Below, piece after piece: positions 1-4,918 of a stretch of DNA of 5,534 nucleotides (position 1 is the first letter of the stretch; every line of letters starts with the position of its first letter). The stretch lies in assembly GCA_017526725.1 (NCBI GenBank), contig JAFXRA010000177.1:1-5534 (forward strand). The letters run 5' to 3'. Source of the stretch: Candidatus Rifleibacteriota bacterium. Lineage in GTDB: Bacteria; Riflebacteria; Ozemobacteria; Ozemobacterales; Ozemobacteraceae. Position numbers and translations under genes: made by a program. The notes beneath the pieces are model-generated. The model was not told the DNA's origin. It saw only the letters and a program-made list of their open reading frames with translations, and ran no database searches.

Positions 1-54
1 GTCAGCTAAAGCTGACACTTCCCCCAGCTAAACTGGGGGAAGATCTTCTTTTTT
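1..54 (+). terminator. Tandem hairpins with downstream T-run; possible terminator for a gene left of the window
   Basis: Two perfect hairpins lie side by side: GTCAGC/GCTGAC with a TAAA loop (1-16), and a 10-bp stem CTTCCCCCAG/CTGGGGGAAG with a CTAAA loop (18-42). T-rich sequence follows and ends in TTTTTT at 49-54. Read on the plus strand this resembles a factor-independent terminator for a gene entering from the left, convergent with nqrF. On the minus strand the stem has no following T-run, so it is a poor terminator for nqrF. It may instead belong to the dispersed hairpin family seen at 2521-2708. Confidence 0.4.
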
Positions 55-68
55 CCCAACTCTTCCTA

Positions 69-148
69 CACTTCTAACGCTTCCCACAAGCAACGTCAGT
101 TGCCGTCCCACAACGAAGTGTCCCACAGCGAAGCGTATCACTTCTAAC
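69..148. repeat. Tandem 15-bp-unit repeat block bounded by 10-bp direct repeats
   Basis: The direct repeat CACTTCTAAC occurs at 69-78 and again at 139-148. Between them lie two 15-bp units, TCCCACAACGAAGTG (106-120) and TCCCACAGCGAAGCG (121-135), which differ at two positions, and a more diverged TCCCACAAG start at 82. A hairpin GCAAC/GTTGC sits at 90-103. The segment 104-130 is an exact 27-bp reverse complement of 2996-3022 in the nqrC-nqrD gap, so this is a dispersed repeat family. It lies just past the nqrF stop codon. Confidence 0.75.
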
Positions 149-152
149 TACC

Positions 153-1268
153 CTAAAAACTAAATGGGTCAGAGTGAATATGTTCAGCGGCTATACCCTT
201 ATTGATCAAAAGCTTTGAAGCAGCTTCCATCATTCTAGAAGGCCCGCACAAATAAGCCTCAGCAGTAGCCAGCCCCTCTTTATTGGAACTCAGCCATTCA
301 TCTAAAACTTCTGTAACTAATCCTGTTTTCTCAACCCAGCCATCTTCCAATAATGGCTCAGCCAAAACTGGTATATATTCAAATTCAGAGTGCTTTTTCA
401 TCAAATTTTTGTATTCATCCTCACAGTAAAGATTTTTTCTGCTTCTGACACCATGTAATAAAACCAAATTACCTTTAAAACCGCTGTTTATTAAAGAACT
501 GACTATTGACCGCATCGGCGCAAGCCCCACCCCGCCAGCAACAAGAATTAAAGTCTTATTCTTTATCTCTTCATTCTCAGCATCAACCGACATATCACCG
601 AATGGCCCGCAAAATTCCAATTTTGCACCTATTTCTAAACCATGCAGATAACTGCTCATTATTCCGCCTTCAATAAGTTGAACATCAAGGGAAAACTCAT
701 TCTTTAAATCAGGCGAAGACGAAATAGAATAAGCCCTGATAACATTTTCCCAGGGAAGACTTCTAGTAATCTGCACATATTGCCCAGCTTTAAATTCAAG
801 CTTTTCACCCTCTTCTAGCTTAAAATGAAGGGTTTTAATTTTAAAAGCAGGGTTTTCAATTTTTATAAGTTCAGCTTTAAAACTATGTGCCAGCAGCATA
901 CTTTCAGGAAGATTTATCCTGATATTCTCTCTGGTTTTTATCTGGCAAGCCAGTCTGAAACCGTCAGACTGCTCTTTATCTGATAGACAGAGTTTTTCTA
1001 AAGAAGTTAAATATCCGCCGCCTGTTACAACTTTGATCTTACATCTGCCGCAGTTGCCCTTTCCACCGCAGGCAGCAGGCAAATAAACATTGTTTTCGGC
1101 AAGAACCTCAAGCAGTTTTAAACCTCTTTTGGCTTTAAATTCAGTCTGTTGATTTATAGAGACATCGATTTTACCGCTATACCCCAGCAATTTGCCAGTT
1201 ATCACTATAAAACCGCACAAAATCAGAACAAACAAACAAATAGCCAAAATACTGTAAATCAGAGTCAT
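153..1268 (-). CDS. nqrF: NqrF, NADH-oxidising subunit of Na+-translocating NADH:quinone oxidoreductase
   Basis: This 371-residue protein is the electron-input subunit: it takes hydride from NADH onto FAD and passes electrons to a [2Fe-2S] cluster on the cytoplasmic face. Residues 4-24 form one N-terminal membrane anchor. A plant-type ferredoxin domain follows, with cluster cysteines C67, C73, C76 and C108 (spacing C-x5-C-x2-C-x31-C, the NqrF pattern). The FAD-binding RAYS motif is at 178-181, the nucleotide-binding GGVGLAPM at 245-252 and the NADH-domain CGP at 341-343. The chain ends in an aromatic-rich tail (SDPFSF). It is slightly shorter than the roughly 405-residue Vibrio protein but has every expected domain. 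The ATG lies 1 nt after the nqrE stop, with AAGGA at 1279-1283 about 10 nt upstream, so translation is probably coupled. The stop is TAG. It is the last gene of the cluster. The ferredoxin-reductase architecture marks the cluster as Nqr rather than Rnf. Confidence 0.95.
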   Translation of the reverse strand: MTLIYSILAICLFVLILCGFIVITGKLLGYSGKIDVSINQQTEFKAKRGLKLLEVLAENNVYLPAACGGKGNCGRCKIKVVTGGGYLTSLEKLCLSDKEQSDGFRLACQIKTRENIRINLPESMLLAHSFKAELIKIENPAFKIKTLHFKLEEGEKLEFKAGQYVQITRSLPWENVIRAYSISSSPDLKNEFSLDVQLIEGGIMSSYLHGLEIGAKLEFCGPFGDMSVDAENEEIKNKTLILVAGGVGLAPMRSIVSSLINSGFKGNLVLLHGVRSRKNLYCEDEYKNLMKKHSEFEYIPVLAEPLLEDGWVEKTGLVTEVLDEWLSSNKEGLATAEAYLCGPSRMMEAASKLLINKGIAAEHIHSDPFSF

Positions 1269-1269
1269 T

Positions 1270-1872
1270 TCAGCCTAATCCTTTAATAACAGTTGACAAG
1301 CCATAAAAAGCCATAGCCATAATCGAGGCAATAAGCATAGTTATGCCTGTTTTACCTAAATACACAGAAACTTTTGTTTCATCGACCCTGCGTCTTAAAG
1401 AAGCCATAAGACAAATCACCAAAAGCCAGCCCAGACCGCTTCCTAACGAATAAGCAACAGAACTAACGAAGTCATATTCCCTTAAAATAACAAAGATACA
1501 AACGCCGAGAATGGCGCAATTAACAGCGATTAAAGGTAGAAAAATACCGAAAGAAGCATAAATTTCAGGGAAAAACCTATCAAGGAACTGCTCTAAAAAC
1601 TGGGTTAAAGCAGCAATTACCAGAACGAAGAAAAGAAGTTGCAAATATTCGAGTTGAAGCGGCACAAGAAGATAATGATAGATTACAAAATTCAAAGCTG
1701 TTGCAATCAGCATTACGAAAGAAACTGTCATCCCCATTTGAAAAGAAGTGCGCAAATCTGATGAAACAGAGATTAGCGGACAGGTGCCTAAGAAATAGTA
1801 AAGAGCCATATTTTCAGCTATTGCGGCAGTAAAAACTATTTGAAGCAAAAAGAGAATCTGGTTCAAATCCAT
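1270..1872 (-). CDS. nqrE: NqrE, membrane subunit of Na+-translocating NADH:quinone oxidoreductase (RnfA homologue)
   Basis: This 200-residue hydrophobic protein has about six membrane spans and full family length (Vibrio NqrE is 198). It pairs with NqrD in the membrane as inverted-topology partners. Recognition rests on the ENMALYYFLGTC block (20-31), the LDRFFPEIY segment (97-105), FGIFLPLIAVNCA (108-120) and the GSGLGW turn (144-149). C31 and C119 occupy the two positions that in this family supply half of the ligands of the iron centre shared with NqrD. The acidic residue before LDRFFP, implicated in Na+ passage in Vibrio, is kept as E94. The start ATG overlaps the nqrD stop by one base (TAATG) and has a strong GGGAGG Shine-Dalgarno at 1881-1886, 8 nt upstream. 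The stop is TGA, showing that TGA is not reassigned. NqrE and RnfA are close homologues; the adjacent nqrF decides for NqrE. Confidence 0.94.
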   Translation of the reverse strand: MDLNQILFLLQIVFTAAIAENMALYYFLGTCPLISVSSDLRTSFQMGMTVSFVMLIATALNFVIYHYLLVPLQLEYLQLLFFVLVIAALTQFLEQFLDRFFPEIYASFGIFLPLIAVNCAILGVCIFVILREYDFVSSVAYSLGSGLGWLLVICLMASLRRRVDETKVSVYLGKTGITMLIASIMAMAFYGLSTVIKGLG

Positions 1873-2474
1873 TAGTTTTTCCTCCCAAAGCTTCTAAGCC
1901 AATTTGTTAAGAACAAAAATAGAGCAAAGACTATAAAAGCACCTGGCGGTGAGGAAAAAACTCTGCAAGGAATGAATTCTTCAGGCATTACTGCAAGATT
2001 CCAGACAGTGCCGTTTCCAAGAACTTCTCTTACAACTGAAATAGCCATCAGAACCATCATATAGCCTAATGAAACACCTAGAGCATCGCAAAAGCTTTCT
2101 TTTGCTGTATGAGAAGAAGCATAAGCTTCCATTCTGCCCATAACAATGCAGTTTGTGACGACAAGGCTTACGTAAGCCCCCAATTCTCTCGCAATCTCTG
2201 GGTAAAAGAGTTTAAGAAGCTGCTCAGCCGTAATAACTGCGGTTACAATGATAAGCATATAAGAAAGGAGTCTGAATCTGAAAGGAATCTTAAAGCGGAG
2301 CAGGGAGCAGATTACAGAGGTTACGATAGTCGTTAGGCCTACTATTACAGACATAAAGAAGGCATTTTCGACTTTTGAAGTAACCGCCAATGTTGAGCAG
2401 AGCCCTAACGCCAGTATGAATACCGGGTTTTCGGGTATCATGCCCCTCCAAATTATTTTTAGATTCTTTACCAA
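1872..2474 (-). CDS. nqrD: NqrD, membrane subunit of Na+-translocating NADH:quinone oxidoreductase (RnfE homologue)
   Basis: This 200-residue protein has about six membrane spans and near-normal length for the family. Diagnostic blocks are ENPVFILALGLCSTLAVT (15-32), VTNCIVMGRMEAYA (106-119), the GYMMVL segment (137-142) and the C-terminal SSPPGAFIVFA (174-184). C26 and C109 are the paired cysteines expected to bind the shared iron centre with NqrE. D130 matches an acidic residue linked to Na+ transport in Vibrio; another such position appears as E84 instead of Asp. The start is TTG: a TAGGAG Shine-Dalgarno at 2481-2486 sits 6 nt upstream, and the next in-frame methionine (residue 12) lacks one and would cut the conserved N-terminus short. 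It overlaps nqrE by one base. Unusually, 590 bp of repeat-rich DNA separate it from nqrC, so nqrDEF may need read-through or its own promoter; I saw no convincing one. Confidence 0.94.
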   Translation of the reverse strand: MVKNLKIIWRGMIPENPVFILALGLCSTLAVTSKVENAFFMSVIVGLTTIVTSVICSLLRFKIPFRFRLLSYMLIIVTAVITAEQLLKLFYPEIARELGAYVSLVVTNCIVMGRMEAYASSHTAKESFCDALGVSLGYMMVLMAISVVREVLGNGTVWNLAVMPEEFIPCRVFSSPPGAFIVFALFLFLTNWLRSFGRKN

Positions 2475-2520
2475 ATCGAACTCCTATTTGTTACCTTTTT
2501 TAACTTCCATTTAGAAAACG

Positions 2521-2708
2521 GATGTTTCCTAAAGCCCCTACTTGAGGAGGGGTGGCAGCCGAATGGCTGACGGGGTGGTGACCGAATTAAAGTTAACCAT
2601 AGTTCTATGGTTTAGTATACGCTATCGCTAAACAGGATTTCCTCTAGCTCAGTCACCCTTTCGGTTCCTTCGGAACCACTTCCCCTCAAGGGGAAGCTTT
2701 AGAACATT
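2521..2708. repeat. Palindromic REP/MITE-like element with inverted ends (core 2529-2702)
   Basis: The ends are inverted copies: CTAAAGC at 2529-2535 and GCTTTAG at 2696-2702, each followed inward by a C/G-rich hairpin containing CTTGAGG and then a second small hairpin. On the left these are the imperfect CCCCT...GGGG stem (2535-2552) and CAGCC/GGCTG (about 2557-2570). On the right they are GGTTCC/GGAACC (2663-2677) and CTTCCCC/GGGGAAG (2679-2696). The centre holds an 8-bp stem AACCATAG/CTATGGTT (2595-2612) and TTTAG/CTAAA (2611-2632). The outer flanks are also similar in inverted sense (GATGTTTC on the left, GAACATTC on the right). No coding potential is apparent. Confidence 0.7.
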
Positions 2709-2794
2709 CTCCCCTTAATCCCCATTCACGACTCGCTGACCTCCTGCCGCTCGCTTGCATACCGCCATCCTTGGCGGTAATACGAAAGGGGGTG
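2709..2794. repeat. 86-bp element flanked by 8-bp direct repeats (possible miniature insertion)
   Basis: AGAACATT occurs at 2701-2708 and 2795-2802, exactly bracketing 86 bp whose ends are roughly inverted (CTCCCCTT on the left, AAAGGGGGTG on the right). Inside is a strong hairpin ACCGCCA/TGGCGGT with a 4-nt loop (2761-2778). The layout of direct repeat, imperfect inverted ends and internal hairpin suggests a miniature element inserted at the right edge of the 2521-2708 palindrome. The 8-bp match could also be partly due to shared repeat ancestry. Confidence 0.45.
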
Positions 2795-2811
2795 AGAACA
2801 TTATCCTAATT

Positions 2812-2892
2812 GGCTACACATTTGTCATAATAAGTATAGCGTATGGGCTTTAGCCCTGAAAGCTATACGTTTATGACAATGTGTCGGCTACA
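2812..2892. repeat. Three-tier nested inverted repeat flanked by 7-bp direct repeats
   Basis: The outer arms ACACATTTGTCATAA (2816-2830) and TTATGACAATGTGT (2871-2884) pair with a single unpaired base. The middle arms GTATAGC (2834-2840) and GCTATAC (2862-2868) are perfect, and the inner arms GGGCT/AGCCC lie at 2845-2856. GGCTACA is present on both sides (2812-2818 and 2886-2892). The result is an almost fully paired cruciform or hairpin of about 70 nt lying between nqrC and nqrD. No T-run follows on the minus strand, so it is not a standard terminator. Confidence 0.65.
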
Positions 2893-2950
2893 AACAAATA
2901 AATACTGATTTTTCATCAAATATCTAGTTTTCGTACAATCTCTAAGAAGG

Positions 2951-3058
2951 GGAATGTTTCCCAAAGCCCCTCCTTGAGGAAGAAGTGAGACGCTGCGCTG
3001 TGGGACACTTCGTTGTGGGACGTTTCACTATTCCTAACGTCCCCTTTAAGAAAGGTGG
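2951..3058. repeat. Composite repeat: relative of the 2521 element end plus a 15-bp-unit block
   Basis: The left end (2953-2980: AATGTTTCCCAAAGCCCC, then a CTTGAGGA core) closely matches 2521-2548. It continues into a block of 15-bp units (CGCTGCGCTGTGGGA at 2991-3005, CACTTCGTTGTGGGA at 3006-3020) enclosed by near-inverted AGTGAGAC (2984-2991) and GTTTCACT (3022-3029). The segment 2996-3022 is the exact reverse complement of 104-130. The right end carries the hairpin CCTTT/AAAGG (3043-3055). It abuts the end of nqrC. Confidence 0.65.
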
Positions 3059-3064
3059 TCTTAT

Positions 3065-3610
3065 TTACTTCTCCTTTTCTAATGATAATTGTCGACTTAA
3101 AGCTTTATTCAGAAGCTTTTCCACTGACTTAGAACTGGTTGTCGCACCCGTAACCGCATCAACCTTTATTTCATTATGACATGGCATAGCGTTAAACTGA
3201 GCATAAAAGTCTTCTTCAGAGATTTTACCCCCCACGCCAGGGGTTTCTTTCTGCTCAGTCACCCTAAGCCCCAGAATCTCTTTTTTGAGAGAATCCACAA
3301 CGAAAACCAAAGTTATTTCCGCCCACATTCCGCTTCCTGTGGCTTCGTAAGCTAGAATTGACGAATTATTATTCTTTTGCCAGACTTTAATTCGCCCTTT
3401 ATTAAGCTGCTTAAAATCCTTCGCAAATTGCTCATAAATAATCTTCTGGTCTACTTTTTCACCTATAATATCATAGATAGAACCAATAGTCTTATCAGAT
3501 AATTCAGCGCGTTCGCCGATAGCCATGCGGGTTCCGCCAAGAAATAAAGCGCAAATAACGCTCAAAATAAGCATAAATCTAATTTCTGACCAAATGCTTT
3601 TACTGTTCAT
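3065..3610 (-). CDS. nqrC: NqrC, FMN-carrying subunit of Na+-translocating NADH:quinone oxidoreductase (RnfG-like)
   Basis: This 181-residue protein has one N-terminal membrane span (about 12-31) and an extracytoplasmic FMN-binding domain. The flavin-attachment motif is complete near the C-terminus: D151-A-V-T-G-A-T-T-S-S, where T157 would carry FMN in phosphoester linkage, added by an ApbE-type flavin transferase that must be encoded elsewhere. The second conserved block, ETPGVGG, is at 122-128. The protein is much shorter than Vibrio NqrC (about 257 residues) and closer to RnfG in size; the segment between the membrane span and the FMN domain is reduced. It overlaps the end of nqrB by 11 bp, consistent with translational coupling; only a G-rich stretch precedes the ATG. 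The stop is TAA, and repeat DNA begins within a few bases of it. NqrC and RnfG cannot be separated by motifs alone; the nqrF gene in the same cluster decides. Confidence 0.9.
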   Translation of the reverse strand: MNSKSIWSEIRFMLILSVICALFLGGTRMAIGERAELSDKTIGSIYDIIGEKVDQKIIYEQFAKDFKQLNKGRIKVWQKNNNSSILAYEATGSGMWAEITLVFVVDSLKKEILGLRVTEQKETPGVGGKISEEDFYAQFNAMPCHNEIKVDAVTGATTSSKSVEKLLNKALSRQLSLEKEK

Positions 3611-4550
3611 TTTTTGCCCCCAGCATATCGATTACCAGTGGCGAAACCACCTGTGCCAGCAAAAAACCATAAGCAGGAAACAGAATATTAGAAGAATTGT
3701 AGAGCATAAAAACAGAGAATGCTGCAAAAACTAACGCATTTATACTTTGTCCCAGCACTGACTCGGGAAGGCTGGTAAAGTCTGCGATTCCGCACAAAAG
3801 CAGCGATGGCATTATTCCCATAAATAAAATATTTGTGAAGGGAATATTGAACTCGGCCGGCTGCGGCAGTAACCAGCCAAAAAGGCAGATAGAAACTACC
3901 GAAACAAACCACCAGCATACACGTCTTTTGAAAACAAGCGCGAAAACAAGAGAAGCCAATAGAATAACAGAACCGAAACAGCTTCCTGGAATCGAAGGAA
4001 TAAGCCCATTTAAAGAAGCGACAAAAGCAGATTTGGCTGGAACAGAAGAATAAATATCTCTTATATCGGCTCTTGGAGGAACTCCAGCAGTCCACACATT
4101 GTATCCTTCTCTAGAATCAGGGAAAGGGCGTGAAGCGTCTATCAGGCCCATATCGCCGTATCCATACATCATAAAGACCACTGCCACTATTACGGGATTG
4201 AATATATGACGCCCATGACCGCCAAAAGCCGCTACTGTTATCAAATAGCAGACAATCAGAATACATGGAATTATCCACAAAGGCAGAGCCAGAGGAATAA
4301 ACAAAGGGAACAAAAGAAACAGCATCCAGCCAAAGGGTTTGTCAACACCTTCTGGGTCATCACCACTTTGAAAGAGAATTCTCAAAAACCAGATTGTTCC
4401 GCCGGTCAACCAACTTATGACAGCCCCAGCGATGAACTTCATGCCAAAAAGCCCAAAAGAGTTAAGGTATAAAAAAAACAGAAAAACAAGAAAGCAATAG
4501 CCTGCTGCTCCAAATTGACTGTTTGTCCTAATTTTCTCTGTATTATTCAT
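3600..4550 (-). CDS. nqrB: NqrB-like membrane subunit (NqrB/RnfD family) without a recognisable FMN-attachment motif
   Basis: This 316-residue integral membrane protein has about ten hydrophobic spans. Family membership is shown by FGGHGRHIFNP (109-119, matching FGGTGRNFLNP of Vibrio NqrB), SIPGS (186-190), the acidic loop ADFTSLPES with D257 (256-264; TDPVS in typical members) and the C-terminal FLLAQVVSPLVID (296-308). In Vibrio the equivalent protein carries covalent FMN and conducts Na+. It is about 100 residues shorter than Vibrio NqrB because the cytoplasmic N-terminal extension is missing, making it RnfD-sized. The stretch where SGAT is expected (VWTAGVPPRADIRDIYSSVPAKSAF, about 152-176, quoted in parts: VWTAGVPP then DIYSSVPAKS) has no (S/T)GAT, and the GExST block after SIPGS is replaced by SCFGSV. 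The ATG is the first start after an in-frame upstream stop and has only a weak ribosome site. It is the first gene of the cluster; no nqrA precedes it. Confidence 0.87.
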   Translation of the reverse strand: MNNTEKIRTNSQFGAAGYCFLVFLFFLYLNSFGLFGMKFIAGAVISWLTGGTIWFLRILFQSGDDPEGVDKPFGWMLFLLFPLFIPLALPLWIIPCILIVCYLITVAAFGGHGRHIFNPVIVAVVFMMYGYGDMGLIDASRPFPDSREGYNVWTAGVPPRADIRDIYSSVPAKSAFVASLNGLIPSIPGSCFGSVILLASLVFALVFKRRVCWWFVSVVSICLFGWLLPQPAEFNIPFTNILFMGIMPSLLLCGIADFTSLPESVLGQSINALVFAAFSVFMLYNSSNILFPAYGFLLAQVVSPLVIDMLGAKNEQ

Positions 4551-4607
4551 TTTGGCATTCTGTGTTTTTGTGCGTTTTAAACGCCCTTAGCGGCTTCTAA
4601 CTTTCAT

Positions 4608-4616
4608 AGTATAGCA
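4608..4616 (-). promoter_or_regulatory. Extended -10 promoter for nqrB
   Basis: Read on the minus strand the sequence is TGCTATACT: a TATACT -10 hexamer preceded by the extended-10 TGn. It lies about 58 bp before the nqrB ATG. No consensus -35 is found at 16-18 bp, which is compatible with an extended -10 type. The predicted leader of about 50 nt contains the 13-bp palindrome GCGTTTTAAACGC (4572-4584), which could be an operator or a small leader hairpin. Confidence 0.5.
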
Positions 4617-4640
4617 TATTTTTAACTTCAGTTGTGATTC

Positions 4641-4661
4641 TTATTGTAGTTATTGTTGTAG
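4641..4661 (+). repeat. 21-bp direct repeat, left copy
   Basis: Starts TTATTGTAGTTATTG and matches 4860-4880 at 20 of 21 positions in the same orientation. It lies just upstream of the nqrB promoter and 44 bp left of the 4706-4832 hairpin. It is itself built of two 9-bp near-repeats (TTATTGTAG, TTATTGTTG). Confidence 0.75.
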
Positions 4662-4705
4662 CAAGGCAAACGCAAACTTTTTCTTTTATTATTTAGTAAA
4701 TTCAT

Positions 4706-4832
4706 AATAATGACAGTAGACGCGAAACCTTTTATTCTCCGCACAAGGCTCGTTCCCTCATAGATTATTCGAAGGTAGAAATCTTAAGAGACCGCGGAGG
4801 AGAATAAGGTTGAGCAAGCAACTGTCATTATT
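4706..4832 (+). ncRNA. Candidate structured RNA or palindromic element (long bulged hairpin)
   Basis: A perfect 12-bp outer stem AATAATGACAGT (4706-4717) / ACTGTCATTATT (4821-4832) is separated by an 8 x 9 nt internal loop from a second long stem. The second stem is AACCTTTTATTCTCCGC (4726-4742) against 4794-4811, with small bulges. Further in, GGCTC/GAGACC (4747-4751, 4788-4793) and AGATT/AATCT (4762-4766, 4780-4784) can pair around a 13-nt loop. T-rich sequence (TTTCTTTT) follows the outer stem on the plus strand, which favours that strand. The layout of closing stem, bubble, stem and apical loop resembles 6S RNA in outline only: at 127 nt it is short for 6S and I see no conserved 6S sequence. 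A MITE-like palindrome is the main alternative. Confidence 0.35.
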
Positions 4833-4859
4833 TCTTTTAGTAATTATTGTTTATGGTTG

Positions 4860-4880
4860 TTATTGTAGTTATTGTTATAG
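4860..4880 (+). repeat. 21-bp direct repeat, right copy
   Basis: Second copy of the repeat at 4641-4661, 27 bp right of the hairpin and immediately upstream of the zinc-ribbon gene promoter. Similar TTATTGTT words occur just before it (4844-4851), so the surroundings are low-complexity. Confidence 0.75.
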
Positions 4881-4889
4881 AAGCTAAAC

Positions 4890-4918
4890 TTGCCTTAATT
4901 TCTAAGGTATGCTACTAT
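4890..4918 (+). promoter_or_regulatory. Promoter for the zinc-ribbon gene
   Basis: TTGCCT (4890-4895), a 17-bp spacer, then TACTAT (4913-4918) preceded by TG in the extended-10 position. The expected start point is about 30 nt before the ATG at 4954, leaving room only for the AGGAG ribosome site. The copy of the 21-bp direct repeat at 4860-4880 ends 9 bp upstream of the -35. Confidence 0.5.

Larger units (their letters stand above)
2475..3064. other. 590-bp non-coding gap inside the nqr cluster
   Basis: No credible gene is seen on either strand between nqrD and nqrC. Almost the whole stretch is accounted for by the repeat elements listed separately (2521-2708, 2709-2794, 2812-2892, 2951-3058). 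What is left is the nqrD leader with its Shine-Dalgarno, and an AT-rich segment (2893-2945). I found no nqrA-like or other recognisable protein remnant in it. A minus-strand promoter for nqrDEF could lie in the AT-rich segment, but no good -35/-10 pair stands out. Confidence 0.7.

Noticed and set aside
18..42. Intrinsic terminator of nqrF
   Set aside because: The stem is strong, but on the nqrF strand no T-run follows it. The T-run is on the other side, fitting a plus-strand terminator instead.
106..135. CRISPR array
   Set aside because: The units are 15 bp, contiguous and without spacers. They fit a minisatellite-like repeat, not CRISPR.
2109..2336. 75-codon plus-strand open frame inside nqrD
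   Set aside because: It is antisense to a well-conserved gene, with no ribosome site and no recognisable protein pattern.
2475..3064. Remnant of nqrA or another gene in the operon gap
   Set aside because: All frames are interrupted and the DNA resolves into palindromic repeats. No NqrA-like stretch was recognised.
2985..3179. 64-codon plus-strand open frame across the repeat and the end of nqrC
   Set aside because: Half is repeat DNA and half is antisense to the NqrC flavin domain.
3525..3734. 69-codon plus-strand open frame across the nqrC/nqrB overlap
   Set aside because: Antisense shadow of two genes with strong family motifs.
3688..4095. 135-codon minus-strand open frame inside nqrB
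   Set aside because: It is another reading frame of nqrB. The overlapping frame carries the family motifs; this one reads as Cys/Phe/Tyr-rich noise.
3835..4472. Plus-strand open frames at 3835-4053 and 4206-4472
   Set aside because: Both are antisense to conserved nqrB segments and give low-complexity Lys/Gln/Thr-rich translations.
153..4550. Rnf complex instead of Nqr
   Set aside because: No RnfB or RnfC is present, and the peripheral subunit is a ferredoxin-FAD-NADH reductase with the NqrF cysteine spacing.
4710..4763. 17-codon open frame (MTVDAKPFILRTRLVPS) in the left half of the large hairpin
   Set aside because: No Shine-Dalgarno. The inverted stem also creates a similar short ATG frame on the other strand, so it is most likely a by-product of the palindrome.
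4745..4795. tRNA or tmRNA piece suggested by TTCGAA in the hairpin apex
   Set aside because: No cloverleaf, acceptor stem or CCA end can be drawn; the TTCGAA alone is not enough.
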